Below, in pieces: positions 1 to 8,538 of a stretch of 64,000 nt of DNA; the first letter of the stretch is position 1, and the number at the start of each line of letters is the position of its first letter. Source of the DNA: Streptomyces sp. NBC_00247 (GTDB lineage Bacteria > Actinomycetota > Actinomycetes > Streptomycetales > Streptomycetaceae); the NCBI RefSeq assembly GCF_036188265.1, contig NZ_CP108093.1, positions 6,601,001 to 6,665,000 on the forward strand, read 5' to 3'. The notes beneath the pieces were generated by a model that ran no database searches, was not told where the DNA came from, and worked only from the letters and a program-made list of their open reading frames with translations. Made by a program: the position numbers and the translations under genes.

Positions 1-49
1 GTGTGAACGGCGGCAGATCCATGTTCATGCCGTGCCCGCCGTGATCCAT
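1..49 (-). CDS. Cytochrome c oxidase assembly protein (CtaG-like), N-terminal fragment
   Basis: Only the first 16 codons are inside the window; the gene continues past the left edge. They read MDHGGHGMNMDLPPFT, which resembles the His/Met-rich start of Streptomyces membrane proteins annotated as cytochrome c oxidase assembly (caa3/CtaG type). The ATG at 47-49 has an AGGAG Shine-Dalgarno sequence about 8 nt upstream, which supports a real start. It lies downstream of pfkA on the same strand, with a terminator hairpin between them, so it is probably a separate transcription unit. The family call rests on 16 residues and is tentative. Confidence 0.5.
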   Translation of the reverse strand, partial: MDHGGHGMNMDLPPFT

Positions 50-106
50 CTGTTCACTCCTGCTGGGGGACGTCCCCGATTCGTGCCGGTTGTCCGGTCC
101 AGACTA

Positions 107-144
107 GGACTGCCCCCGACCGCACTCGCGGCCGGGGGCAGTCC
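107..144 (-). terminator. Terminator hairpin downstream of pfkA
   Basis: A 17-bp stem with one mismatch (arms 107-123 and 128-144, loop 124-127) follows the pfkA stop codon and precedes the next gene on the same strand. Confidence 0.7.
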
Positions 145-207
145 CGGGGTGTCGTGGCCGCCCCTCCGGAAGCGGGGGGAGCGGGAGCAGGAGGGAGCCG
201 GAGAGGC

Positions 208-1233
208 TCAGAGAACGCAGTCCACCTCGGCGTACCGCTCCGCCGGAACGGTCTTGAGGGTCTCCACCGCGGAGGTCAGCGGCACCATCCGGATGTCCGT
301 GCCCTGCAGCGCCGTCATCATGCCGAACTCGCCGCGGTGCACCGCCTCCACCGCGTGCCATCCGAAGCGGGTGGCGAGCACCCGGTCGTAGGCCGTCGGG
401 GTACCACCGCGCTGGACATGGCCGAGAATCACCGGGCGGGCCTCCTTGCCGAGGCGCTGCTCCAGCTCGATCGAGAGCTGGGACGCTATCCCCGTGAAGC
501 GCTCGTGCCCGTAGACGTCCTCGGAACCGGTGGCGAAGGCCATCGTGCCGTCCTGCGGCTTGGCGCCCTCGGCGACCACCACGATCGCGAACTTCTTGCC
601 CGCCGAGAAGCGCTCCCCGACGACCCTGGTCAGCTCGTCGATGTGGAACGGACGCTCCGGCACGACGATGGCGTGCGCGCCGGCCGCCATGCCCGAGTGC
701 AGGGCGATCCAGCCGGTGTGACGGCCCATGACCTCCACGATCAGCACCCGCTGGTGCGATTCGGCGGTCGTCTTCAGCCGGTCCAGCGCGTCGGTGGCCA
801 CGCCCACGGCGGTGTCGAAACCGAAGGTGACGTCGGTGGAGGCGATGTCGTTGTCGATGGTCTTCGGTACGCCGACGATCGGCAGTCCCGCCTCGGAGAG
901 GAGGTTGGCCGCCTTCAGCGTGCCCTCGCCTCCGATCGGGATGATCGCGTCGAGACCCAGATCGGCGACGTGGCCGCGGGCCCGCTCCACGCCACCGCGC
1001 AGGTGCGCGGGCTGGACCCGGGACGAGCCGAGGATGGTGCCGCCGAGCGCCAGGATGCCGCCGACGGCGTCCAGGTCGAGCTTGCGGTAGTCGCACTCCA
1101 GCAGGCCGCGCCAGCCGTCGTGGAAGCCGATGACCTCGTCGCCGTGGTCGACAACCGCCCGGTGCACTACGGAGCGGATGACTGCGTTGAGACCGGGGCA
1201 GTCGCCGCCGGACGTGAGGACACCAATGCGCAT
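208..1233 (-). CDS. pfkA: 6-phosphofructokinase
   Basis: 341 residues. It phosphorylates fructose 6-phosphate to fructose 1,6-bisphosphate, the committing step of glycolysis, in the cytosol. The N-terminus MRIGVLTSGGDCPGLNAVIR is the nucleotide-binding start of the family, and PKTIDNDI carries the catalytic Asp. GGEGT has Gly where PPi-dependent enzymes have Asp, which points to ATP as phosphoryl donor, although the Lys of PKTIDND is shared with PPi-type enzymes (known for Streptomyces ATP-PFKs). An in-frame ATG at 1299 exists, but the conserved N-terminus begins at 1233. The upstream gap 1234-1396 holds a short inverted repeat AGTTGA/TCAACT that could be part of its control region. Confidence 0.97.
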   Translation of the reverse strand: MRIGVLTSGGDCPGLNAVIRSVVHRAVVDHGDEVIGFHDGWRGLLECDYRKLDLDAVGGILALGGTILGSSRVQPAHLRGGVERARGHVADLGLDAIIPIGGEGTLKAANLLSEAGLPIVGVPKTIDNDIASTDVTFGFDTAVGVATDALDRLKTTAESHQRVLIVEVMGRHTGWIALHSGMAAGAHAIVVPERPFHIDELTRVVGERFSAGKKFAIVVVAEGAKPQDGTMAFATGSEDVYGHERFTGIASQLSIELEQRLGKEARPVILGHVQRGGTPTAYDRVLATRFGWHAVEAVHRGEFGMMTALQGTDIRMVPLTSAVETLKTVPAERYAEVDCVL

Positions 1234-1396
1234 TGCCCGAGGAACCTTTGCAACGTGGGCCGACGACCGGACCGCGTCGTCCGGCTGAATACCCGCCACC
1301 CTACCGGCGCAGGGTGGCGGGACCGAACCCTCTGTCCGCCTGCTGGACTCCGCTCAGTTGAGCTGAAATCAACTCAGGCGAAACAAGGCCGACACA

Positions 1397-2125
1397 TCAG
1401 GCCGGCTGGGTCGCCGCGGTGATGCGTTCCGACCTCAGCGCCTCGTACCAATGCTCGTTCACCGGCGGCAGCGCGTTGACGTCCAGAGCGAGCTTCAGCA
1501 GCAGATCGGCGATCTGCGGATTGCGTGCCAGCACGGGACCGTGCATGTACGTCCCGAACACGGTGTCGCTGTACGCCCCCTCGGTACCGTCGCCGGTGCC
1601 GTTGCCGCGGCCCACCCGGACCCGGGCGAACGGACGCGCCGTCGGACCGAGATGGGTGACGCCCTGGTGGTTCTCGAAACCGGTGAGCGGCGGCAGACCG
1701 AGGTTCGGGTCGATGTCGCCCAGTACGTCGCCGACGCACCGCGCGCCCTCGCCGCGGGTCGTCACCACGTCGAGCAGCCCGAGCCCGGGCTCCCGCTCCC
1801 CGAGGTCGTTGATGAACTCGTGGCCCAGGATCTGGTAGCCCGCGCAGACCGAGAAGATGATCGCGCCGTTCGACGCGGCCCGGCTCAGCCCGCCGTCGCG
1901 GCGCAGCCGCTCCGCCGCCAGTCGCTGCGGCCGGTCCTCACCGCCGCCGATGAGGTAGATGTCGCCCGACGTGGGGATCGGCTGGTCGCTGCGTACGTCG
2001 ACCCGCTGCACGTCGAGGCCGCGCTGCCGTGCCCGCCGCTCGACGACGAGGGCGTTGCCCTGGTCGCCGTAGGTGCTGAGGAGGTCGGGGTAGACCCAGA
2101 CCAGACGCAGACCGTTGTTGCTCAT
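1397..2125 (-). CDS. gatD: Lipid II isoglutaminyl synthase, glutamine amidotransferase subunit
   Basis: 242 residues. With MurT it amidates the alpha-carboxyl of the D-Glu in lipid II to D-isoglutamine, a peptidoglycan step on the inner face of the membrane. GatD releases ammonia from glutamine. The class I amidotransferase nucleophile sits in FSVCAGYQILG and the catalytic His in GTYMHGPVLARNP near the C-terminus. The ATG at 2125 is preceded by a GGAGAGG ribosome-binding site; upstream in-frame codons lack family similarity. It starts 31 nt after the murT stop, so the two form an operon. Confidence 0.95.
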   Translation of the reverse strand: MSNNGLRLVWVYPDLLSTYGDQGNALVVERRARQRGLDVQRVDVRSDQPIPTSGDIYLIGGGEDRPQRLAAERLRRDGGLSRAASNGAIIFSVCAGYQILGHEFINDLGEREPGLGLLDVVTTRGEGARCVGDVLGDIDPNLGLPPLTGFENHQGVTHLGPTARPFARVRVGRGNGTGDGTEGAYSDTVFGTYMHGPVLARNPQIADLLLKLALDVNALPPVNEHWYEALRSERITAATQPA

Positions 2126-2156
2126 GCTTCGTCCTCTCCGGAGGCCCTGGCGGGGA

Positions 2157-3395
2157 TCAGTTGCCGACACGACGGCGCAGATCCTGGAAGGCGGTGTAGT
2201 TGGCGATGACCTCGATGCGCCCGGGCGGGGCCAGCTGGACGGCCTCGTCCAGGGTCTCGCAGACACGGAAGTCCAGACCGGCCACTTCGAGCCGGACGGC
2301 GAGGTCCATCTTGCGGTCCCCGAGCACGAAGATCGGGTGACCGGAAAGCTGCGTGTAGTCGACGTCCCACAGCCAGGAGGTGTCCGTGCCGTCCGCGCCG
2401 CGCGCGTTGACGGAGAGGATCACCGGCGTCGGCGGGGGGTCGATGAGCGAGAACGTCTCCAGCCAGCCGGCCGGGTTCTTCGCCAGCAGCAGCCGCAGCT
2501 CGCGGTTGTGGAACGAGACCACGTCGTAACGGCCCGCCACCGCCTGCACCTGGTACATCCGCTCCAAGGCCACCTGCGGGGGCACGCCGAAGACGGCCGC
2601 CACGGCCGCCGACGAGGTCGCGTTCGCCTTGTTGGCGCGACCCGGCAACTGGAGGTGGATCGGCCACGCCGAGCCGTGCGGGTCGAGCACGTAGTCGCCG
2701 TTGAGCGCCCAGCTCGGTGCCGGACGGCGGAAACCGCACTGCCCACAGAACCAGTCGTCCCCGGGGCGCTGCATCACGCCGCCGCAGGAGGGGCAGGACC
2801 AGGCGTCGTCCTTCCACGCCTGGCCGGCCGCCACCCACACCACGTTCTGGGAGGACGAGGCCGCCCAGACGATCAGCGGGTCGTCCGCGTTGGCGATGAT
2901 GACGGCCTTGGAGCCCGCCAGACCCTCGCGCCAGTGCTCGGCCAGCATGCGGGTCTCCGCGGCGCGGTCGAGCTGGTCGCGGGAGAGGTTGAGCAGTGCG
3001 ATCGCCTTGGGCGTCGTGTCGCGCGCCACTCCGGCGAGGTACTTCTCGTCGACCTCGATCACGCCGAACCGGGCATCCGATCCGCCGGCCAGGGCCGAAG
3101 TGATGCCCGCGGGCATGTTCGCGCCGAGCGCGTTCGAGACGACGGGCCCGGCGGCCCGCAGCGCCTCGGCGATCAGCCGTGTGGTGGTCGTCTTGCCGTT
3201 CGTCGCCGACACGAGGATCACGTCCAGGTGCTGCGCCAGTCGCCCCAGCAGGTCGGGGTCGAGCTTGAGCGCCACCCGGCCGCCGATCACCGATCCGCTG
3301 CCGCGCCCCGCCGCGCGCGACACCGCCGCCGCGGCCTTGCCCGCCGTCACGGCCAGCTTGGCCCGCGGCGACAACGGCTCCGTGTTGCCTGCCAT
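2157..3395 (-). CDS. murT: Lipid II isoglutaminyl synthase, Mur-ligase-like subunit
   Basis: 412 residues. It activates the D-Glu carboxyl of lipid II with ATP and receives ammonia from GatD. SATNGKTTTTRLIAEA is the Mur-ligase P-loop. A four-cysteine zinc ribbon (CPSCGG then CGQCG) is the insertion typical of MurT, and the C-terminus is the DUF1727 domain. The start at 3395 is chosen over 3416 because a GGAGG element at 3407-3411 sits at proper distance from 3395 and would lie inside the gene otherwise. It is transcribed divergently from the peptide deformylase gene and is followed by gatD. Confidence 0.95.
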   Translation of the reverse strand: MAGNTEPLSPRAKLAVTAGKAAAAVSRAAGRGSGSVIGGRVALKLDPDLLGRLAQHLDVILVSATNGKTTTTRLIAEALRAAGPVVSNALGANMPAGITSALAGGSDARFGVIEVDEKYLAGVARDTTPKAIALLNLSRDQLDRAAETRMLAEHWREGLAGSKAVIIANADDPLIVWAASSSQNVVWVAAGQAWKDDAWSCPSCGGVMQRPGDDWFCGQCGFRRPAPSWALNGDYVLDPHGSAWPIHLQLPGRANKANATSSAAVAAVFGVPPQVALERMYQVQAVAGRYDVVSFHNRELRLLLAKNPAGWLETFSLIDPPPTPVILSVNARGADGTDTSWLWDVDYTQLSGHPIFVLGDRKMDLAVRLEVAGLDFRVCETLDEAVQLAPPGRIEVIANYTAFQDLRRRVGN

Positions 3396-3508
3396 CGTCC
3401 TAGATCCTCCTTGCATCGGTCCACGCCCAGCCTATCGATGTCCAGCGCGACGGCCGCACCGCGGCACCACGGAACTGGGCGGTCAAGGCGGACCGTACCC
3501 TTACGGCC

Positions 3509-4054
3509 ATGCGAAACCGCCCGATCCCCGGCAGTTCCGGAATCATTCGTACCGTGAGCACCCTCGGTGACCCCGTCCTCCACCGTGCCTGCGAGGACGT
3601 CACCGATTTCGGTCCCTCGCTCGCCCGGCTGGTGGAGGACATGTTCGCCACGATGTACGCGGCCCAGGGGGTCGGTCTCGCGGCCAACCAGATCGGTGTG
3701 CCGCTCCGGGTCTTCGTATACGACTGCCCGGACGACGACGACGTCCGCCACCTCGGTCACATGGTCAACCCCCGGCTGGTGGAGGCGGACGGCATCACGG
3801 TACGCGGCCCGGAGGGGTGCTTGTCGCTGCCGGGCATCGAGGCGGGTACCCAGCGCTTCGACCGGGCGGTGGTGCGCGGGCGCACCGTCACCGGCGAGGA
3901 GGTGGAGATCACCGGTACGGGTTGGTTCGCGCGCTGTCTCCAGCACGAGTGCGACCACCTGGACGGCGCGGTCTACACGGACCGGCTGACCGGACTGCGC
4001 CGGGCGCGGGCGCTGCGCAAGGCTCGCCGGGCACCCTGGGCCGGCCAGGGCTGA
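3509..4054 (+). CDS. def: Peptide deformylase
   Basis: 181 residues. It removes the formyl group from the N-terminal methionine of nascent proteins. All three metal-site motifs are intact: GVGLAANQIG near residue 54, EGCLSLPG near 102 with the metal Cys, and QHECDHLDG near 144 with the two metal His and the catalytic Glu. Streptomyces commonly carries more than one copy, so essentiality cannot be judged from one. The gene stands alone, divergent from murT and convergent with the TetR gene downstream. Confidence 0.96.
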   Translation: MRNRPIPGSSGIIRTVSTLGDPVLHRACEDVTDFGPSLARLVEDMFATMYAAQGVGLAANQIGVPLRVFVYDCPDDDDVRHLGHMVNPRLVEADGITVRGPEGCLSLPGIEAGTQRFDRAVVRGRTVTGEEVEITGTGWFARCLQHECDHLDGAVYTDRLTGLRRARALRKARRAPWAGQG

Positions 4055-4091
4055 GCCGTACCCCGGCGAGCCCGCGGCGGCGGCAGAGCGC

Positions 4092-4739
4092 TCAGAAGCC
4101 GGGTGCGCCCGGCTTGTCGCCCACCTCGGCCAGTCGGCCCCAGAGCAGGTCGGCGAGGCTGCGTACCAGGCGTTCACGCGGGACGGGCCGGTCGCCGAGC
4201 CACCAGTCGCCCGCCGCGTGCATCATCCCCACGATGCCGTGGCCCCAGATCCGGGCCGTCTCCTCGCCGTCCGCCCCGAGGTCCACCCGCTCGCCGATGA
4301 CCTGTCCGAGCTCCTCGCCCAGGCGCCGCAGCAGCGGCACGGAGTGGCGGCCGGTGTCGAACCCCGGCTCGGGGGCGGGAACGTCGTCGGACGGGTGCAT
4401 CAGGAAGCGGTAGACCTGCGGACGGGCTTCGATGGCCGCGAGGTAGGTGTCGAGGGTGTTCTCCACCCGTCGGCGCCGTTCGGCGGGCGCGTCGAGCGCC
4501 GCGCGCAGATTGCTCAGCAGGGCGTCGGTGTGGCGTTGCGCGAGGGCGCGGTAGAGGCCGCCCTTGTCGCCGAAGTGGCGGTAGAGGATCGGTTTGGTGA
4601 TGCCCGCCTCGGCGGCGATGGCGTTCATGGAGGCCCTGGGGCCGTCCCTGAGTACCACCCGGTCGGCTGCCTCCAGCAGTTCCCGGCGCCGCTGCTCGGC
4701 CGCCGTCCGCTGCCGATCGGCCTGTCGTGCGGTCTCCAT
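4092..4739 (-). CDS. TetR-family regulator of the divergent acyl-CoA dehydrogenase
   Basis: 215 residues with an N-terminal TetR helix-turn-helix (recognition helix region ITKPILYRHFGDKGGLYRAL near residues 45-65) and a variable ligand-binding C-terminal part. The start at 4739 (METARQ) is chosen because the TetR domain begins there; the 20 upstream in-frame residues are unlike the family. It is divergent from the acyl-CoA dehydrogenase gene, and the 181-bp gap holds a perfect palindrome at 4862-4883. The likely role is control of fatty-acid or branched acyl-CoA degradation, possibly sensing an acyl-CoA. Confidence 0.9.
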   Translation of the reverse strand: METARQADRQRTAAEQRRRELLEAADRVVLRDGPRASMNAIAAEAGITKPILYRHFGDKGGLYRALAQRHTDALLSNLRAALDAPAERRRRVENTLDTYLAAIEARPQVYRFLMHPSDDVPAPEPGFDTGRHSVPLLRRLGEELGQVIGERVDLGADGEETARIWGHGIVGMMHAAGDWWLGDRPVPRERLVRSLADLLWGRLAEVGDKPGAPGF

Positions 4740-4861
4740 CTGTCGCCCTTTCCCCACCCCTGACACCTCTGGCCTGGCGCTTTGAGCGCGCCCGGGCAAC
4801 GTAACACCCCGCCTCCGAAAGGCGCGGACCGGTCCATGACCGGTTGACAGCGGCTACTTGC

Positions 4862-4883
4862 CGGTAACAGACTGCTGTTACCG
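4862..4883. promoter_or_regulatory. Palindromic operator between TetR and acyl-CoA dehydrogenase genes
   Basis: CGGTAACAG and CTGTTACCG form a perfect 9-bp inverted repeat with spacer ACTG. A TTGACA -35-like box lies just upstream at 4844-4849 and further GTAAC half-sites lie at 4887-4891 and 4800-4804. The position suits repression of the rightward gene and autoregulation. Confidence 0.7.
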
Positions 4884-4920
4884 TAAGTAACGCGATGTCG
4901 GGCAGTGCATGGAGGGGAAC

Positions 4921-6147
4921 ATGGCCGAGTTCACGCTTGAGCTCAACGAAGACCAGAAGCAGGTGCGCGACTGGCTCCACGGTTTCGCCGCGGAGGTGAT
5001 CCGGCCGGCGGCGTCGGAGTGGGACGAGCGTGAGGAGACCCCCTGGCCGGTCATCCAGGAGGCGGCCAAGGTCGGCATCTACTCGCTCGACTTCTACGCC
5101 CAGCAGTTCTTCGACCCCACCGGCCTCGGCATCCCGGTGGCGATGGAGGAGCTCTTCTGGGGTGACGCGGGCATCGCCCTGTCGATCGTCGGTACGGGCC
5201 TGGCGGCCGTGGGCGTCCTGGCCAACGGCACCGAGGAGCAGATCGGCACCTGGATCCCGCAGATGTACGGCGACGCGGACGACGTCAAGCTCGCCGCCTT
5301 CTGCTCCTCCGAGCCCGACGCCGGTTCCGACGTCGCCTCGATGCGCACCCGCGCCGTCTACGACGCGGCCAAGGACGAGTGGGTGCTCAACGGCACCAAG
5401 ACCTGGGCGACCAACGGCGGCATCGCCAACGTGCACGTCGTGGTCGCCGTCGTCGACGCCGAGCTCGGCTCGAAGGGCCACGCCTCGTTCATCGTGCCGC
5501 CGGACACCCCCGGGCTGTCCCAGGGGCAGAAGTTCAAGAAGCACGGCATCCGGGCGTCGCACACCGCCGAGGTGGTCCTGGAGGACGTCCGCGTCCCCGG
5601 AAGCTGCCTGCTCGGCGGCAAGGAGAAGCTCGACGAGCGCCTCGCCCGCGCCCGCGAGCGGGCGAAGTCGGGCGGCGAGCGCGTGAAGAACGCCGCGATG
5701 GCCACCTTCGAGGCGTCCCGCCCGGCGGTCGGCGCCATGGCGGTCGGCACCGCCCGCGCCGCGTACGAGGTCGCTCTCGACTACGCCAAGACGCGCACCC
5801 AGTTCGGTCGCCCGATCATCGACAACCAGGGCATCGCCTTCCAGCTCGCCGACATGCGCACCCGGATCGACGCCGCCCGGCTGCTGGTCTGGCGGGCCTC
5901 CTGGATGGCCACCACGAACAAGCCCTTCACCTCGGCCGAGGGCTCGATGTCGAAGCTGTACGCCAGCGAGACCGCGAAGCAGGTCACCGCCCAGGCCGTC
6001 CAGATCCTCGGCGGCAACGGCTTCACCCGCGAGTACCCGGTGGAGCGGATGCACCGGGACGCGGCGATCTACACCATCTTCGAGGGCACCAGCGAGATCC
6101 AGCGCCTGGTGATCGCCCGCACGCTGTCCGGCATGCCGATCCGCTGA
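4921..6147 (+). CDS. Acyl-CoA dehydrogenase
   Basis: 408 residues. FAD enzyme that oxidises acyl-CoA to trans-2-enoyl-CoA and passes electrons to ETF. The N-terminal helical domain is followed by the beta domain (SEPDAGSDVASM, around residues 120-140) and the C-terminal helical domain. The conserved end YTIFEGTSEIQRLVIARTL carries the Glu at the position of the catalytic base of medium-chain enzymes. The start at 4921 has an excellent GGAGGGG ribosome-binding site; the ATG at 4909 does not. It is divergent from a TetR gene and ends at a strong hairpin. Confidence 0.95.
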   Translation: MAEFTLELNEDQKQVRDWLHGFAAEVIRPAASEWDEREETPWPVIQEAAKVGIYSLDFYAQQFFDPTGLGIPVAMEELFWGDAGIALSIVGTGLAAVGVLANGTEEQIGTWIPQMYGDADDVKLAAFCSSEPDAGSDVASMRTRAVYDAAKDEWVLNGTKTWATNGGIANVHVVVAVVDAELGSKGHASFIVPPDTPGLSQGQKFKKHGIRASHTAEVVLEDVRVPGSCLLGGKEKLDERLARARERAKSGGERVKNAAMATFEASRPAVGAMAVGTARAAYEVALDYAKTRTQFGRPIIDNQGIAFQLADMRTRIDAARLLVWRASWMATTNKPFTSAEGSMSKLYASETAKQVTAQAVQILGGNGFTREYPVERMHRDAAIYTIFEGTSEIQRLVIARTLSGMPIR

Positions 6148-6156
6148 CACCGAAAC

Positions 6157-6193
6157 GGCCGGGGTCCGCGGGGAACACCCGCGGACCCCGGCC
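6157..6193. terminator. Bidirectional terminator hairpin
   Basis: A perfect 16-bp stem (6157-6172 with 6178-6193) and a 5-nt loop GAACA lie between two convergent genes. Confidence 0.8.
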
Positions 6194-6200
6194 GCGGACG

Positions 6201-6689
6201 TCAGGCGGGCAGCTGTGCCTCGATGGCGGCCACGACCTCCGGTGCTTCCGGCTCCGTGCGCGGGCGGATGCGGGCGACCGGCTCACCGGCGGGAGAGATC
6301 AGGAACTTCTCGAAGTTCCACTGGACGTCCCCGGCCTCGCCGTCGGCGTCCGCGAGCTTCGTCAACTCCGTGTAGAGCGGGTGCCGGCCCTCGCCGTTCA
6401 CGTCGGTCTTCTCCAACAGCGGGAAGCTGACCCCGTACGTCGTCGAGCAGAAGGACTGGATCTCCTCGGCGCTGCCCGGCTCCTGCCCGGCGAACTGGTT
6501 GCACGGCACACCCAGAACGGTGAAACCCCGCCCGCCGTAGGTCTTCTGCAGGCGCTCCAGGCCCTCGTACTGGGGCGTGAGGCCGCACTTGGACGCGACG
6601 TTCACCAGCAGCACCGCCTTGCCGCTCCAGGCGCCGAGCGTCGTCGGCTCGCCGGTCAGGGTGTGCAGGGGGATGTCGTGCAGAGTCAT
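6201..6689 (-). CDS. Glutathione-peroxidase-family thiol peroxidase
   Basis: 162 residues, a normal length. The active-site triad is visible: Cys in NVASKCGLTPQY, Gln in CNQFAGQEPG and Trp in VQWNFEKFLIS. Cys replaces selenocysteine. Actinobacteria lack glutathione, so the reductant is probably thioredoxin or mycothiol (family knowledge, not seen here). The GAGGAG element just upstream of 6689 supports the start. Confidence 0.93.
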   Translation of the reverse strand: MTLHDIPLHTLTGEPTTLGAWSGKAVLLVNVASKCGLTPQYEGLERLQKTYGGRGFTVLGVPCNQFAGQEPGSAEEIQSFCSTTYGVSFPLLEKTDVNGEGRHPLYTELTKLADADGEAGDVQWNFEKFLISPAGEPVARIRPRTEPEAPEVVAAIEAQLPA

Positions 6690-6721
6690 CGGAAACTCCT
6701 CGGATCAAAAGGGCCGCCCGG

Positions 6722-7300
6722 TCAGGAGGCGTCGCCGACCATTGTCTCCCCGGGGCCGTCCGGACCCGCAGTCGCCTCGGCATCGCCGGGGACCTTGTAG
6801 TAGAAGGTCGTCGCCCGGAGCGCCCCCGCAGGGTCCAGCGCGTACGCCGGCACCGAGCCGCACTCCGTCCAGCCTGCCGCCCGGTACAAACGCTCGGCCG
6901 CGCTCCCCGTCTCGGTGTCCAGGACGAGCAGGGAGAGGCCCGCTGAGGCCGCCCACTCCTCCACGGCGGTCAGCAACGCCCGGCCCAGCCCGCGGCCCCG
7001 CCCGGACGGGCGCACCATCAGCTTCGAGACCTCGGCACGGTGCAGGGCGTTCGGCAGCAGGGCCGGTACGAGGCTGATGGTGCCTGCCACACGTTCGCCG
7101 TCCCGGGCGATCCAGACGCGCAACCGGCCCGCCTCCACGGCCCCGGCGCGCTCCCGCCACCAGTCGGCGGCGGCGCCCCGGTCGAGCGGGTCGACGAAGC
7201 CGACCGACGCGCCGTCGTGCACGGTGTCCACCAGGAGGGCGGCCAGTTCGTCGGCGTACGTGACGAGTCCGGGGCCCGACACGGAGACGATCTCGGTCAT
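6722..7300 (-). CDS. GNAT-family N-acetyltransferase
   Basis: About 192 residues. The acetyl-CoA binding loop is VRPSGRGRGLGRALL around residues 105-120, followed by the C-terminal aromatic strand FYYKV. The substrate is unknown. Two starts are possible: GTG at 7318, whose GTGA overlaps the stop of the preceding XRE gene, and ATG at 7300, which has AAAGGA nine bases upstream. The second is preferred. The close coupling with the XRE-cupin regulator suggests an operon, and possibly a detoxification or resistance acetyltransferase under its control. Confidence 0.88.
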   Translation of the reverse strand: MTEIVSVSGPGLVTYADELAALLVDTVHDGASVGFVDPLDRGAAADWWRERAGAVEAGRLRVWIARDGERVAGTISLVPALLPNALHRAEVSKLMVRPSGRGRGLGRALLTAVEEWAASAGLSLLVLDTETGSAAERLYRAAGWTECGSVPAYALDPAGALRATTFYYKVPGDAEATAGPDGPGETMVGDAS

Positions 7301-7314
7301 GGGAGGGGTTCCTT

Positions 7315-7890
7315 TCACGGCATCACGATCATCAGGACGTAACGGGTCCGCTCCGGACCCGGGCAGTGGAAGCGGGAGGGTCCGTCCAGGCGGAACCGCA
7401 GGCAGTCACCGGGGCCCAGGGTGTGCGTGCTCCCGTCCACGGTGATCCCCGCCACCCCTTCCCGTACCCACACGTGCTGTTCCACGCCCGGCACCGGGGG
7501 GTTCTCGCAGGAGATCGTCGCGCCGGGGTCGAGGGTGCACTCGACGACCTCGCCGCGCAGTCCCGGGTGCGGCGGCGACACCGATCGCCGGGTGAATCCG
7601 ACGGACGCGTCGTACCAGACCTGCTGCGACCCGGCGGGGACGCGGCGGGGCGGCTCCGACTCGATCTCCGTCAGCAGCCGCGACATCGTCCGTCCGTACG
7701 CCGTGCAGAGCCGGCCCAGCGAAGCCGCGGTCGGGCTCAGCTCGCCCCGCTCCACCCGCGACAGGGTGGACCTGCTCAGGCCGGTCAGGCCGGACAGCTC
7801 GTCCAGTGACCAGCCGTGCTCGGCCCGCAGGGACGCGAGCCGGGCGGCCAGCCGGCTGTCGGCGGTCTCCGCCTCGCTACCGTCTCTCAT
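7315..7890 (-). CDS. XRE-family regulator with C-terminal cupin domain
   Basis: 191 residues. The N-terminal lambda-repressor-type helix-turn-helix (LDELSGLTGLSRSTLSRVER, near residues 28-47) is joined to a cupin barrel (residues about 110-191). This architecture usually senses a small ligand and controls a neighbouring gene, here the GNAT gene downstream. No clear Shine-Dalgarno precedes the ATG at 7890, so a leaderless transcript is possible. Confidence 0.88.
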   Translation of the reverse strand: MRDGSEAETADSRLAARLASLRAEHGWSLDELSGLTGLSRSTLSRVERGELSPTAASLGRLCTAYGRTMSRLLTEIESEPPRRVPAGSQQVWYDASVGFTRRSVSPPHPGLRGEVVECTLDPGATISCENPPVPGVEQHVWVREGVAGITVDGSTHTLGPGDCLRFRLDGPSRFHCPGPERTRYVLMIVMP

Positions 7891-8054
7891 ATTCGGGAGG
7901 GTATCCCGTAAGCGGGACGGGGTGCGGCGCCCCGTGCCCTTTATCCCGCCCGTATGCCGATCGGATGACGGCGTGCCAGGCTTGGGGAAGTGCACCGTCG
8001 CCGGTCCGCCGCTCGGGCCGCTCAGGGGCTTCGGGTACCGCAAGGAGGCCGGCC

Positions 8055-8453
8055 ATGGCCAGAACCACCGGGAAGACCACCGCGTTCCAGTCCGGATGGA
8101 CGGCGTTCGCGGGCGTTCTGATGATTTTCGGCGGAGCGATGGCGATCTTCGAGGGCATCGCCGCCATCGCCAAGGACGACGTGTTCGTCACCACGCGCAA
8201 CTACATCTTCCAGTGGGACCTCACGGGCTGGGGCTGGGTCCACCTCATCCTGGGCATCGTCATCGCCCTCGCCGGATGCGCCCTGTTCACCGGTGCGTTG
8301 TGGGCCAGGCTGATCGGCGTGGTGCTGGCGGGTCTCGGTGCGGTCGCCAACTTCCTCTGGCTGCCGTACTACCCGTTCTGGTCGATCATCCTCATCGCCA
8401 TCAACATCTTCGTGATCTGGGCCCTGTGCGCCCGCACCGAGCGAACCACCTGA
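8055..8453 (+). CDS. DUF7144-family membrane protein
   Basis: 132 residues with four predicted membrane helices (about residues 15-37, 57-79, 83-105 and 108-128). The pattern WTGWGWVHLILGIVIALAG-like, here LTGWGWVHLILGIVI, is typical of this small Streptomyces family, whose function is unknown. The start at 8055 has a perfect AAGGAGG element six bases upstream. It stands alone and ends at a hairpin shared with the convergent gene. Confidence 0.9.
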   Translation: MARTTGKTTAFQSGWTAFAGVLMIFGGAMAIFEGIAAIAKDDVFVTTRNYIFQWDLTGWGWVHLILGIVIALAGCALFTGALWARLIGVVLAGLGAVANFLWLPYYPFWSIILIAINIFVIWALCARTERTT

Positions 8454-8467
8454 GGGCGGTGGGCGGG

Positions 8468-8509
8468 CGGGTGCGCCCCGGAGGCCGGTCGGCCACCGGG
8501 GCGCACCCG
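8468..8509. terminator. Bidirectional terminator hairpin
   Basis: A perfect 14-bp stem (8468-8481 with 8496-8509) encloses a loop that can itself pair (GGCC/GGCC). It sits between convergent genes. Confidence 0.75.
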
Positions 8510-8538
8510 TGTTCCGGGGCGGACCGGAGCACCGGTCC

